Source: S015-6 sp964384945 (lineage in GTDB: Bacteria; Desulfobacterota; DSWW01). Taken from it: a DNA stretch of 64,000 nt. The notes under the pieces were generated by a model. It made no database searches and was not told the origin of the DNA. It worked only from the letters and a program-made list of their open reading frames with translations. Shown piece by piece: positions 8,038-16,488 of this stretch. The position numbers were made by a program, and so were the translations under genes. The stretch covers positions 62,001 to 126,000 of the forward strand of contig CAYLMK010000007.1 in the NCBI GenBank assembly GCA_964384945.1, written 5' to 3'. Position 1 is the stretch's first letter; each line of letters begins with the position of its first letter.

Positions 8038-8958
8038 GTGAATCGCCTCATCGAGGAACTGGTGAGCGCCCTGTTTCCGCGCGCCTGCCCGCTCTGCCGC
8101 TCGGCGGTGATGGAAGAGCGAGCGGCCTTTTGCCCCGCCTGCCTCGCAGGGTTCGAAACGATCCCGGAGCCGGTCTGCCCTCGTTGCGGGGCCCCCCTCG
8201 AACCCGGGGGAACCGAACCGCAGGGCGCCCTGTGCGCGGCCTGCCTTGCCGAGGGGCCGGACCGATCCCTCCCTCTTTCCGTCCGATCGCTCGCTCTGTA
8301 CGCCGGAAACGTCCGTGAGGCGATCCTGCGGGTCAAGTTCGGCAAGCAGCGGCCGGTGGCGCGATCGCTCGGCCTCTACATCATCGAGCAGTTCCCCCGG
8401 TTCTTCCCGGCCGATGCCTTCGACCTCATCCTTCCCGTGCCCCTCCACCCGATCCGGCTCCGCGAAAGGGAGTTCAATCAGTCCGTGCTGCTGGCAAGGC
8501 CCCTGGCCGGGCGCCTCCGGATTCCGCTGGAACTCGATGCGGCCGTCCGGGTGCGGCACACCCCGCCACAGAGCGCATTGACCGAGGCGGATCGAAGAAG
8601 GAACCTCGGGGGCGCCTTCCGCGTCCGGAGACCGGAGCGCATCCGGGGCCGCTCGATCCTTCTCCTGGACGACGTCTACACCACCGGGGCCACGCTCGAA
8701 GAACTGGCCCGAACCCTGCTCTCGGCCGGGGCCCGCAAGGTCTCCGCCATCACCCTGGCCAGGACGAAGGGCCGCGTCACGGGTGATCCCTGGGAGCCGC
8801 AAGGCCAGAAGATCGGAGCCTCACCGTTTCGAGGTCCGCGTTCCGCTCCGGCGATCTCGAGGCGTTCGTCCGGTGCGGCCGCCGCGGAGGCCGAGGAACT
8901 CGGAACGAATCGCACCGGCAAGGGGCTCCGTGTTGACACGGCCGAGGCGGTCGATTAG
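8038..8958 (+). CDS. comF: ComF family phosphoribosyltransferase with zinc ribbons
   Basis: 306 aa. Paired cysteine knuckles near the N-terminus (CPLC, CPAC, CPRC, CAAC) form the ComF double zinc ribbon. A phosphoribosyltransferase domain follows with ILPVPLHPIRLREREFNQ and the PRPP motif ILLLDDVYTTGAT. In competent bacteria ComF assists DNA uptake; elsewhere its role is unclear. The GTG start has AGGAGG 8 nt upstream. Family members end near the ITLART strand; here about 60 extra Arg/Ser-rich residues run on, and the last of them overlap the promoter of the next gene. The tail may be a readthrough extension rather than a domain. Confidence 0.88.
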   Translation: MNRLIEELVSALFPRACPLCRSAVMEERAAFCPACLAGFETIPEPVCPRCGAPLEPGGTEPQGALCAACLAEGPDRSLPLSVRSLALYAGNVREAILRVKFGKQRPVARSLGLYIIEQFPRFFPADAFDLILPVPLHPIRLREREFNQSVLLARPLAGRLRIPLELDAAVRVRHTPPQSALTEADRRRNLGGAFRVRRPERIRGRSILLLDDVYTTGATLEELARTLLSAGARKVSAITLARTKGRVTGDPWEPQGQKIGASPFRGPRSAPAISRRSSGAAAAEAEELGTNRTGKGLRVDTAEAVD

Positions 8959-8961
8959 CAT
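8933..8961 (+). promoter_or_regulatory. Sigma-70 promoter for the lipoprotein/OmpA pair
   Basis: TTGACA (8933-8938, perfect), 17-bp spacer, TAGCAT (8956-8961). It lies inside the 3' end of comF and about 35 bp before the lipoprotein start. Confidence 0.65.
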
Positions 8962-8995
8962 CCTACGGGACCGACCCGGTAGGAGCAGAGAAAGG

Positions 8996-9364
8996 GTGAA
9001 GCGCCAAATGAGCCACGAGCGGGACCTGGCGACGCGGAGATGCCTCCTCGTCCTTTTCCTGGTCCTGACCTGCGCCTTGCTCGGCGCCTGCGAACTCTGG
9101 AACCTCGAAAGGGGCCTTCGCCAGATCGACCGGGGGATCGAGCAGGCCCAGGCCCTCGACATGCAGGAGGCGGCCCTCTACCACCTAAACCTGGCCCGAA
9201 CCCTCCTTGCCGCGGCCGAGGAGCAGTACGAGCAGGCCGATTTTCCGTCCGCCGAGCAGTTTCTCGATCAGTCCGAGCTTCATCTCCAGAGGGCCAGGCG
9301 CCTGCACGCCCTGAGCGGGCGAGCCCCCTCTCCCGGCAGGACCTTGACGGAAAAGGCCCCATAG
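8996..9364 (+). CDS. Small lipoprotein, DUF4398-like helical
   Basis: About 122 aa. A hydrophobic signal segment ends in the lipobox LLGAC, so it should be lipid-anchored. The mature part is alpha-helical with spaced Ala and Leu (for example AALYHLNLARTLLAAAEEQY), resembling DUF4398 envelope proteins. GTG 8996 has AGGAG 10 nt upstream; ATG 9008 is an alternative start. It has its own sigma-70 promoter and is followed after 32 bp by an OmpA-like gene, an arrangement seen for envelope-stabilising pairs. Function unknown. Confidence 0.75.
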   Translation: MKRQMSHERDLATRRCLLVLFLVLTCALLGACELWNLERGLRQIDRGIEQAQALDMQEAALYHLNLARTLLAAAEEQYEQADFPSAEQFLDQSELHLQRARRLHALSGRAPSPGRTLTEKAP

Positions 9365-9396
9365 CTCCCCGGTTCGAGAGGAGGATGAGACATTCC

Positions 9397-10209
9397 ATGC
9401 GGGAACTTGCGAGCAGCGGCAGGTGCGGCTTGAGAATGCTTCGGGGCTTCGGCGTCCTGCTCGCCCTGCTCGTCCCTGCCATCCCGGTGGCCGTGCAGGC
9501 GGGCTATCCGGACCGGCAGGCGCTCGATCGGGAAATGGCCCGCCTGGAGGAGTACCTCGGGAAGGCCCAGGCTGCCGAAGGGCCCCAATGCGCACCGGAA
9601 GCCCTCGCTCGAGCCCAGTCGCATCTGGCCCGGGCCAAGGAGGAACTGGAGGAGGGGGATCTGTGGGCGGCCGAGGATGCGATCCGCCTGTGCGAAAGGG
9701 AGGCGGACGGTATCTGGGAGAGGATCCTGGTCTGCGCCAACGACCTGGACGGGGACGGGATCCCGGACTGGAAGGACCGTTGCCCCGACGAGCCGGAGAC
9801 CTTCAACGGCTACATGGACGATGACGGCTGCCCGGACCGCGTTCCTCGGATGGCCGTGCTCACGCCGGACAGGATCGAGCTGCTCGTGCCCATCCGGTTC
9901 GCGGATGAAGACCCGCGGCCCCTTCCGGATTCGCTTCCGGTTCTCCGCGAGGTGGCCGGGATCCTCGCGGAGAACCCCGGTCTGCGGGTGAGCGTCCGGG
10001 CTCACATGAGCGACCGGCTGCCCGCCGCCCAGGCGGACGCAGTTACCGGCCGCAGGGCCGAAGCGGTCCGGTCCGTCCTGGTCGAGCTCGGCGTGCCGGA
10101 GGGGCGGCTCGAGGCAGAGGGGCGGGGCGGCAGGGAGCCACTGGCCGCGAACGACTCCGAGTGGGGCAGGCTGCTCAACGAGCGGATCGAGTTTGTCCTC
10201 GTCCCATGA
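9397..10209 (+). CDS. OmpA-family protein with thrombospondin type-3 calcium repeats
   Basis: 270 aa. There is a signal peptide (about residues 1-37), then a helical stalk rich in Ala/Glu. Next come aspartate-rich calcium repeats (DLDGDGIPDWKDRCPDEPE, then MDDDGCPD). Residues about 150-270 are an OmpA C-terminal-like peptidoglycan-binding domain (GLRVSVRAH, RRAEAVRSVLVELGV, ending NERIEFVLVP). The domain probably tethers the outer membrane or periplasm to the wall. ATG 9397 was chosen over ATG 9385, which abuts the GGAGG directly. It is likely cotranscribed with the preceding lipoprotein. Confidence 0.85.
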   Translation: MRELASSGRCGLRMLRGFGVLLALLVPAIPVAVQAGYPDRQALDREMARLEEYLGKAQAAEGPQCAPEALARAQSHLARAKEELEEGDLWAAEDAIRLCEREADGIWERILVCANDLDGDGIPDWKDRCPDEPETFNGYMDDDGCPDRVPRMAVLTPDRIELLVPIRFADEDPRPLPDSLPVLREVAGILAENPGLRVSVRAHMSDRLPAAQADAVTGRRAEAVRSVLVELGVPEGRLEAEGRGGREPLAANDSEWGRLLNERIEFVLVP

Positions 10210-10513
10210 CACGGCAACGGATCCGGGGCGCGGCCGGCGCCGACGAACCGCTGCCTCTCCGGGGCCTGCGAATCGTTTCGTGATCGTCCTTCCCATCGTC
10301 ATGCCGGACTGGATCGGGCATCCAGAGGCCCATCGTCATGCCGGACTTGATCCGGCATCCGGAGGCTGAAGTGGCTTCCTCTCAAACGCAATGCCGGCAC
10401 GCGAGCGGGGCGCGGGGCGCTCCGTGTGCGGCAGCGCCGCAGGTCGGCATCGGTCGTCCTTCGGGAAGAACCCGGATGCTTCCATCACAAAACGTGTCGG
10501 AGCTTGCCTCACG
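10210..10513. other. Intergenic region with REP-like repeats
   Basis: 304 bp between the OmpA-like gene and the heptose adenylyltransferase gene. It holds the two palindromic repeats at 10294-10366. I see no clear promoter or coding potential in the rest. Confidence 0.6.
10294..10366. repeat. Two tandem copies of a REP-like palindromic element
   Basis: Two near-identical copies, starting at 10294 and 10331 (37-bp period), share CATCGTCATGCCGGACT and a following (G/C)GGCATCC. In copy 2 GCCGGA and TCCGGC form an inverted repeat. This resembles dispersed extragenic palindromes of the GTCATGCCGGACTTGATCC type found in many proteobacteria. Confidence 0.75.
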
Positions 10514-11002
10514 ATGAACAAAAAGATCCTGTCCCTGGAGGATCTGAGCCGGGAACTCGCCCCGGCCAGGAGGGGGCGGGCCAAGGTCGTCTTCACCAAC
10601 GGATGCTTTGACCTGCTCCACGTGGGGCACGTCCGGTACCTCCGCGAGGCGAGGAGGATGGGCGACATCCTCGTGGTCGGCGTGAACACCGACGCCTCCG
10701 TCAGGCGCCTGAAAGGGCCTTCCCGGCCCGTGCAGCCGGAACAGGACCGGGCCGAGATCCTGGCAGGGCTCGCCTGCGTGGACCATGTCGTCCTTTTCGG
10801 CGAGGACACCCCGCTCGCCGTGATCGAGCGGCTGAGGCCCGACGTTCTGGTCAAGGGCGGGGACTGGCCGGTCGAGGCGATCGTGGGCCGGGAGGTCGTG
10901 GAGGCCTCGGGAGGCAAGGTCGCGACGATCCCCTATGTGGAAGGCATGTCGACCTCGGCCCTGATCGAGCGGATCCGCAAGGCCGCCGGGGCCCCTTCCT
11001 GA
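10514..11002 (+). CDS. rfaE2: D-glycero-beta-D-manno-heptose 1-phosphate adenylyltransferase (RfaE domain II)
   Basis: 162 aa nucleotidyltransferase. FTNGCFDLLHVGHVRYL includes the HxGH motif; GVNTDASVRRLKGPSRPV and EGMSTSALIERIR are typical of HldE domain II. It makes ADP-heptose for LPS core or other heptosylated glycans. The kinase domain (RfaE domain I) is absent, so a separate hldA-like gene is expected elsewhere. Two GT9 (heptosyltransferase-like) enzymes and a GT9-containing fusion nearby could use its product (inference). No strong ribosome binding site is visible. Confidence 0.93.
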   Translation: MNKKILSLEDLSRELAPARRGRAKVVFTNGCFDLLHVGHVRYLREARRMGDILVVGVNTDASVRRLKGPSRPVQPEQDRAEILAGLACVDHVVLFGEDTPLAVIERLRPDVLVKGGDWPVEAIVGREVVEASGGKVATIPYVEGMSTSALIERIRKAAGAPS

Positions 11003-11006
11003 GCGG

Positions 11007-11033
11007 GGCCGGGCGCCCTGCCCTTGCCCGGCC
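11007..11033. terminator. Hairpin between convergent genes
   Basis: GGCCGGGC (11007-11014) and GCCCGGCC (11026-11033) form a perfect 8-bp stem with an 11-nt loop, between two convergent genes. There is no clear U-tract on either strand. Confidence 0.45.
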
Positions 11034-11034
11034 G

Positions 11035-12567
11035 TCACTCCACGATGTCCGCGAAGCCCGCGAGCCAGCCGCCCACGAAGAGCCGGTTGCGGTCGAAGTC
11101 GGCCCGGAGGTGCCGCCCGCCGGGCTCCACCGGGATCGCGCAACGGTAGAGTTCGGTTTGGGTGGCCATGTCGATGACCAGGATCTCGCCCCGGTACGAG
11201 TCGATCCCGTAGGCGTAACGGCCGTCCTCCCACACCACCAGCTCCCAGACGCTCGTGCCGACCCGGAACTCCCTTCTCCCGGGGCCGCCCAGATCGTTCT
11301 TGGGCAGGACATAGATCTTGGTCTCCAGGGTGGGGTCCTCCTCCTCGGTACCCCCCGGATTCGCCACCACGTAGATCTCGTCCGTGACCGGATTCAGGGC
11401 CATGGACCACACCGGCCACAGGCTGGAGAGGTCCGTGAGGTTCCGGAGGCCCACGAAGTCCACGATCGCGCCGGTCACTACATCGAGCTTCACGACCTCG
11501 CTCGAACCGCCGCACAGGACGTAGATGAACCGGGGGATCTCCGGATCCGGCAGCACCTGGATGGGGCTGAGCCCCAACGGCGGAAGCCCCAGGAGGGAGA
11601 TCGGCCTGACTTCACGCGACGCCAGATCGAGAACCAGGATTCCTCTTCCAGAAGCTGTTACGTAAGCCTCGTTACGCAACCGACTGGCTGCCAGGTCGCC
11701 CAGGTAGAGTACTCCCAATTCGCCGGTGGGATTCAGAGGGATCGTTTCTTCCAAGGCGTGGGTGGCTGCGTCGAACACATGGATTGTCTGACCGTCCACG
11801 ACGAACATCTCAAGCCCGTCTGGCGATGGTGCCACGCCGGCAGGGAGGAAAATCGTCGTTTCAAGGTCGTTGCTTTCGATTTCCTCAACGACCTCCTTGT
11901 CCTCCGCATCGATGACCGTTACCTTATTGTCTGCCTGGCTCGTCACATAGAGGTACCGGCGGTCCGCGGTCAGGGCCATGTCCCAAGGGCTGCCGCCGAC
12001 CTGGAAGCGGCCGTCTTCCGCAATCCCGGACGGCAACCCTTCCGGACAGCGGATCGTGAGGTAGGCGTGCCTCCTTCCGAAGAGGGCCGTGCTCCGCCCC
12101 GGGGAGAATGCGTCCACGAGCAGGCTCACCTTGCCCTCGCCCGCCCGCCCGGCCGCGAGAAGCCCGCCGAACGTGACCGTGCGGGGTCCGGTCCCGGCGA
12201 GAGGCTGGAAGAATCGTTTGTCGGTCCGATCGGACGGTTCGTACCACCCATCCCCTGCAATTCGAAGCCGGAGGTCAAAAGAACCCTCGGTCGACCGAAG
12301 AATCCGCAGCCGGACCCTGACCTGCATTTCCTCTCCGGGCAGGAACTCGGTCCTCGCCAGGCCCCTTCCGTCCAGGACCGTGATCTCCTGGAACGAGACC
12401 TCGATGTCCGCGGCCTGTGACGGTGCCGGAAGCAAAAGGGCGGGCAGGCAGACAATCCACGGGAGAAGCGCGAAGAGAAGGCCTGGCTCTGCTGGAAAAG
12501 CCCTTGGACGATCCACGCAGGACCCTCCGCGTTCTCGCCTTCGAAACACCCGGCCTGATGCTTTCAT
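11035..12567 (-). CDS. Secreted beta-propeller (YVTN-like) repeat protein
   Basis: 510 aa. A long basic N-region and a hydrophobic stretch ending near PSQA suggest a Sec signal peptide. Residues about 55-175 look like a beta-sandwich domain. The remainder is a repeat of blades such as ALTADRRYLYVTSQADNKVT and a closing blade with GRYAYGIDSYRGEILVID, typical of YVTN/40-residue propellers. No catalytic residues are recognisable, so a binding or surface role is likely. The ATG overlaps the stop of the upstream lipoprotein gene (ATGA), so the two are probably translated together. Function unknown. Confidence 0.8.
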   Translation of the reverse strand: MKASGRVFRRRERGGSCVDRPRAFPAEPGLLFALLPWIVCLPALLLPAPSQAADIEVSFQEITVLDGRGLARTEFLPGEEMQVRVRLRILRSTEGSFDLRLRIAGDGWYEPSDRTDKRFFQPLAGTGPRTVTFGGLLAAGRAGEGKVSLLVDAFSPGRSTALFGRRHAYLTIRCPEGLPSGIAEDGRFQVGGSPWDMALTADRRYLYVTSQADNKVTVIDAEDKEVVEEIESNDLETTIFLPAGVAPSPDGLEMFVVDGQTIHVFDAATHALEETIPLNPTGELGVLYLGDLAASRLRNEAYVTASGRGILVLDLASREVRPISLLGLPPLGLSPIQVLPDPEIPRFIYVLCGGSSEVVKLDVVTGAIVDFVGLRNLTDLSSLWPVWSMALNPVTDEIYVVANPGGTEEEDPTLETKIYVLPKNDLGGPGRREFRVGTSVWELVVWEDGRYAYGIDSYRGEILVIDMATQTELYRCAIPVEPGGRHLRADFDRNRLFVGGWLAGFADIVE

Positions 12568-13025
12568 GGCTTGGGTCGTATCGTATACGTTTCTACCCAG
12601 GTGTTCGAGACGTTCCCCTGGCCGTCGGACACGGAAGCCTGCACCTCGTATTCGCCTGCCCGGGAATCGGTGGAGATGCTTAAACGAAAAGGAATCGATC
12701 CCGATTTGGTGCCTGCCAACCCCTGCAGAACAGTATCAAGACTCTTTACCGTAAGCTCTTGTTCGTATTCCGTCCAGCGGAAGTGCAGGAGAACCACATC
12801 GCCGTCCGGATCCTCAAATTGCACCTTCCCGATCAGGACGACGCTTCCGTTGTTGAAGCCCTGGTCCCACTCCCATGGGGTCGTGGGAGGTCTGGAGAGA
12901 TCCGTGATGACCGGCGCGAAGTCTTCCTGGGTTCCGCAGGCCGGGGCAAGGACGAGAATCATGGCGAGAAGGCCCATCGGCACACCCGCCGCCCTCTTCG
13001 ACCCTCTTGGATTCGTGCAGCCCAT
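12564..13025 (-). CDS. Predicted lipoprotein with Ig/cadherin-like domain
   Basis: 153 aa. MGLLAMILVLAPAC provides a signal and lipobox ending at cysteine. The mature part (DFAPVITDLSRPP then FEDPDGDVVLLHFRW and EYEVQASVSDGQGN) looks like one beta-sandwich domain with DxDGD-type loops. ATG 13025 has GGGAG 7 nt upstream; a GTG at 13049 is an in-frame alternative. It overlaps the propeller gene by 4 bp and is likely its partner on the outer membrane. Not recognised beyond this. Confidence 0.72.
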   Translation of the reverse strand: MGCTNPRGSKRAAGVPMGLLAMILVLAPACGTQEDFAPVITDLSRPPTTPWEWDQGFNNGSVVLIGKVQFEDPDGDVVLLHFRWTEYEQELTVKSLDTVLQGLAGTKSGSIPFRLSISTDSRAGEYEVQASVSDGQGNVSNTWVETYTIRPKP

Positions 13026-13254
13026 GCTCTGGCTCCCGGGGGGTGTCACAAAGACCCAGGGATTATCCTAGCACCGGGGCCGGTGCATGTCGACCGTGGG
13101 GGCCTGCGATACATTCTCGTGGAAAACCAGCTACCTGCGGGGGACCGCCCTCTACAGTTTCCTCCGGTCGAGTCCGATAGAAGGATAGGGCCGCGCCCTC
13201 CCCCTTCGCCCGGGCAAGGCGCGATCGGAAAAGGAGCGTCCGGAGAACCCGCGT

Positions 13255-16200
13255 ATGGCACAAAGGAAGAAAAAGAACCGAACGCCGCACGATGTACGGA
13301 AGGGCGCCGCGCTTGCTTCCGGCCGACCCGCCGTCTCGATCCTCATCCCGGTGTTCAACAAGCTCGATTTCACGGCCCGGTGTCTTCAGAGCCTCGCGAA
13401 GGTCAGGACGCGCGTTCCCTTCGAGGTCATCGTCGTGGACAACGGCTCCACGGACGGAACCCCCGGATTCCTGCGCAGCCTCGGGGGTAAGGTTCGTATT
13501 GTCACTCTGGCGGAGAACCGGGGCTTCTCCTGCGGCAACAACGAGGGCGCAAGGCTTGCGCGGGGCGACTACCTCGTGCTGCTGAACAACGACACGGTCG
13601 TGCTCGACGGGTTCCTCGAAGCCCTGCTCGAGCCGTTCCAGCGGGACCCCCGGGCGGGGGTGACCGGAGGCAAGCTCCTCTACCCCGAGGACGAGACGGT
13701 GCAGCACGCGGGGCTGGTCATCGGAAAACATTCCAAGGTCTTCTATCATCTCTACCGTCATTTCGCGCGCAACCACCCGGCCGTGAACCGGGAGCGGTCC
13801 CTGCAGGCCGTCACCGGCGCGTGCCTGTGCGTGCCCAAGGGGCTCTACGAGGCCCTGGGCGGCCTGGACGAGGCCTTCCGCAACGGGGGCGAGGATGCGG
13901 ACTTCTGCATGCGGGTCCGCGCCAAGGGGTGCAAGGTCGTCTACACGCCGCGCTGCGAGGTCCTGCATTTCGAGGGGCGGACCGCCGGAAGGGGGGACCA
14001 CATCGAGCAGAACCGCAGGCTGCTCGTGGAACGATGGGGCGGCGCCCTCGTGCAGGACGACGCGGCGATCTACGAGGAGGACGGCTACGAGGTAGAGGCG
14101 TACGTGCCGGACGCGGGCTTCGACGATCTCGCGATCGAGTCCTTTCAGCCCAGGCTGAGGCTGAGGCCGGACTTCATCCGGAGCCGCGCCCGGGAGATCC
14201 TCGTCGTCAAGCCGTCGGGCATCGGAAACATGATCCTGGCGACCCCGGCCCTTGCGGCGCTCCGCGAGGCCTTTCCGGCCGCGCGAATCACGATGGTCTG
14301 TTTCCGGCCCGATTCCCAGGTGCTGGGCGGCCTGGTCGACAAAACCCTGATCCTCACCCGCTCGGACCCGCGCAACGGCCTGCCGGACCCGGACGAGCTT
14401 GAGGAGCTGATCCCGGAGGGGAAGTACGACCTCGCCCTGTATCCCCCCTTCACACAGTTCTCGGAGCCCACGGCCTATCTCAAGCGCGCGGTTCCGTATC
14501 ACCTCACGCACGACCGCGTCGACTACCACCACCGGCACGAGGTCGAGCTGAACATGGATCTCGTCCGCCGGCTGGGCTGGGAGGGCGAAACGCCCGGGCT
14601 CTTTGTGCCGGTCGGCAGCCCCTCGCCGGGCCTGGCGGGAAAGACCGTGGTCGGCGTTCACATGGGCGCGGCGTCCGCGGACCACTCCAAGGCCAAGAAA
14701 TGGCCCCCCGAGCACTGGGCCGCCTTCCTCTCCGACCTGCCGGAAGGCTATGCGGTCGCCTTCCTGGGAGGCCCCCGGGAACGGCGGGAGGCCGAAGAGG
14801 TGGCTGCGAGGGTCCGGGCGCATGGCCCGAGGGAGTGCCTCGTGCTCGCCGGGTCGATGTCCCTGGCGGACACGGCCGCGGCCATCCGGCAGTGCCGCGT
14901 GTTCGTTTCGCACGACAGCGGCCTGATGCACGTGGCCGCGGCCGTGGGCACGCCCGTCCTGGGCGTGTTCGGGCCGACCCTTCCCTCCAAGAACGCGCCC
15001 TGGACGCCGGGCGGGATCTCCCGGGTCGTCCGGAAGGAGATTCCCTGCAGCCCCTGCTACCACCTCTTCTCCAAGCTCGTGAACTGCGATCACAGGATGT
15101 GCCTGACGACGCTCGAGCCGGCCGCGGTGCGCGAGGCCTTCGACGACCTCGAAAGGACGCTCGAGGAACCGGCTTGTGCGAGCTCGGGTGTCGCCGTCTC
15201 GGAGTGGCCCGCTGTCGACATGTTGATGTCGACCTACAACCGCCACCGCTATCTGAAGCGATCGATCCTGAGCATCGTGGCCCAGGAGTACCCCCACTGG
15301 AAACTCTGGATCGCCAACGACGGCGGCGCCTCTCCACGGGACATCGTCACCGGCATCGGCGACGAGAGGATTCATCTCCTGGAGCTTCCGCACGCCGGCA
15401 AGTCCGCGGCGCTCAACCGGGCCATCGAGGCATCCGCGGCCCCCTGGGTCGGCTACCTGGACGACGACGACGTTCTTCTCCGGAACCACCTTTCCACGCT
15501 GCTCGAGGCGGCCAGGGAGGATCCGCGGGTCGCCTTCCTCTATTCGGACACCTACAAGGTGTTCGTTCGAGAGTATGCGGACGGCACGCTCATCGAGCGG
15601 GCAAGGGAACTGGAAAACGTTCTCAGCGTCGACGTGGAGCTGATCCTGACGCAGAATTACATCAACCACAAGAACATCCTGCACAGACGGGAACTGTTCG
15701 AAAGGGCGGGGACCTACGACCCGGAATTGCAGACCCTGATCGACTGGGACTTCATCCGCCGGCTCTTCTTCGTGACCTTGCCCAGGCGGGTTCCCGTGGT
15801 GACCGGGGAATACTACGTATACGAAAAGCGCTCGAGCCGCTCCCATCAGATCACCGGGATGTGGGAGCGCGACCCGGGCTCGTACACGGCCTTCAAGAAC
15901 CGGGTTCTCTCCAAGCCGGTCAGGCTCGCGCCCGAGGTGCGCGAGAGGCTTGCCTGCAAGGTCGCGGACACGGCCCTCGCACGTTCCCGGCTGGCTGCCT
16001 CCTACCAGCTTCTCATGCGCAGGGGCACCGAGTCGATGGAGGAGAAAAGATGGCTCGAGGCCCTCCGATTCTTCGAAGAGGCGGCCGGGCTCAGGCCGAG
16101 CCACCCGGACCCCGCGCTGCGGCGCGGCAAGTGTCTGGTCGAGCTGGGCCGGATGCGCGAGGCCGCGCCCTTTCTGGAGAGCGGGATGCGGGGCGTCGAA

Positions 16201-16461
16201 GGCCTGGCCCGGAACGGGTCGCGGAACGAAGAGGAGACCCTGCGGTCGGGCTATCTCTATTCCGGCTTCCTGCTCGCCGCCTTCCACCTGCAGGCCGGCA
16301 ACATCGAGGCCGGCCGGGAGGTCCTGGTGCGGATGAAGGCCCAGCATTGGATGCAGCTCAGCGAAGAGCAGAGACGGCTGATGGCGGCTTACGAGGAGAA
16401 GCTCTCTCTGAATTCCGAAAGGCCGCGCTCCCAGTCTTTTCCGGCCGCGGCCGCAGGGTAA
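13255..16461 (+). CDS. Tripartite glycosyltransferase: GT2 - GT9 - GT2 with helical C-terminus
   Basis: 1068 aa. GT2 domain 1 (about residues 27-260) has VSILIPVFNKLDFT, the VVDNGSTDG motif (near 60), LLNNDTVV and GGEDADFCMRVRAKG. A GT9 (heptosyltransferase-like) domain follows (about 312-640) with VVKPSGIGNMILATPALAAL and SHDSGLMHVAAAVGTPVLGV. GT2 domain 2 (about 652-900) has VDMLMSTYNRHRYLKRSIL and the metal-binding YLDDDD (near 737). Residues after 940 look like TPR helices. All three catalytic modules look intact. GGAG lies 9 nt upstream of the ATG. It probably builds several linkages of a surface or flagellar glycan; the substrate is unknown. Confidence 0.88.
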   Translation: MAQRKKKNRTPHDVRKGAALASGRPAVSILIPVFNKLDFTARCLQSLAKVRTRVPFEVIVVDNGSTDGTPGFLRSLGGKVRIVTLAENRGFSCGNNEGARLARGDYLVLLNNDTVVLDGFLEALLEPFQRDPRAGVTGGKLLYPEDETVQHAGLVIGKHSKVFYHLYRHFARNHPAVNRERSLQAVTGACLCVPKGLYEALGGLDEAFRNGGEDADFCMRVRAKGCKVVYTPRCEVLHFEGRTAGRGDHIEQNRRLLVERWGGALVQDDAAIYEEDGYEVEAYVPDAGFDDLAIESFQPRLRLRPDFIRSRAREILVVKPSGIGNMILATPALAALREAFPAARITMVCFRPDSQVLGGLVDKTLILTRSDPRNGLPDPDELEELIPEGKYDLALYPPFTQFSEPTAYLKRAVPYHLTHDRVDYHHRHEVELNMDLVRRLGWEGETPGLFVPVGSPSPGLAGKTVVGVHMGAASADHSKAKKWPPEHWAAFLSDLPEGYAVAFLGGPRERREAEEVAARVRAHGPRECLVLAGSMSLADTAAAIRQCRVFVSHDSGLMHVAAAVGTPVLGVFGPTLPSKNAPWTPGGISRVVRKEIPCSPCYHLFSKLVNCDHRMCLTTLEPAAVREAFDDLERTLEEPACASSGVAVSEWPAVDMLMSTYNRHRYLKRSILSIVAQEYPHWKLWIANDGGASPRDIVTGIGDERIHLLELPHAGKSAALNRAIEASAAPWVGYLDDDDVLLRNHLSTLLEAAREDPRVAFLYSDTYKVFVREYADGTLIERARELENVLSVDVELILTQNYINHKNILHRRELFERAGTYDPELQTLIDWDFIRRLFFVTLPRRVPVVTGEYYVYEKRSSRSHQITGMWERDPGSYTAFKNRVLSKPVRLAPEVRERLACKVADTALARSRLAASYQLLMRRGTESMEEKRWLEALRFFEEAAGLRPSHPDPALRRGKCLVELGRMREAAPFLESGMRGVEGLARNGSRNEEETLRSGYLYSGFLLAAFHLQAGNIEAGREVLVRMKAQHWMQLSEEQRRLMAAYEEKLSLNSERPRSQSFPAAAAG

Positions 16462-16488
16462 GCCGCGCGCCCGGCTAGACGGCGCGGC
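16462..16488. terminator. Possible hairpin between convergent genes
   Basis: GCCGCGC (16462-16468) and GCGCGGC (16482-16488) can pair as a 7-bp stem. It spans the junction of two convergent genes; there is no U-tract. Weak evidence in GC-rich DNA. Confidence 0.3.
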
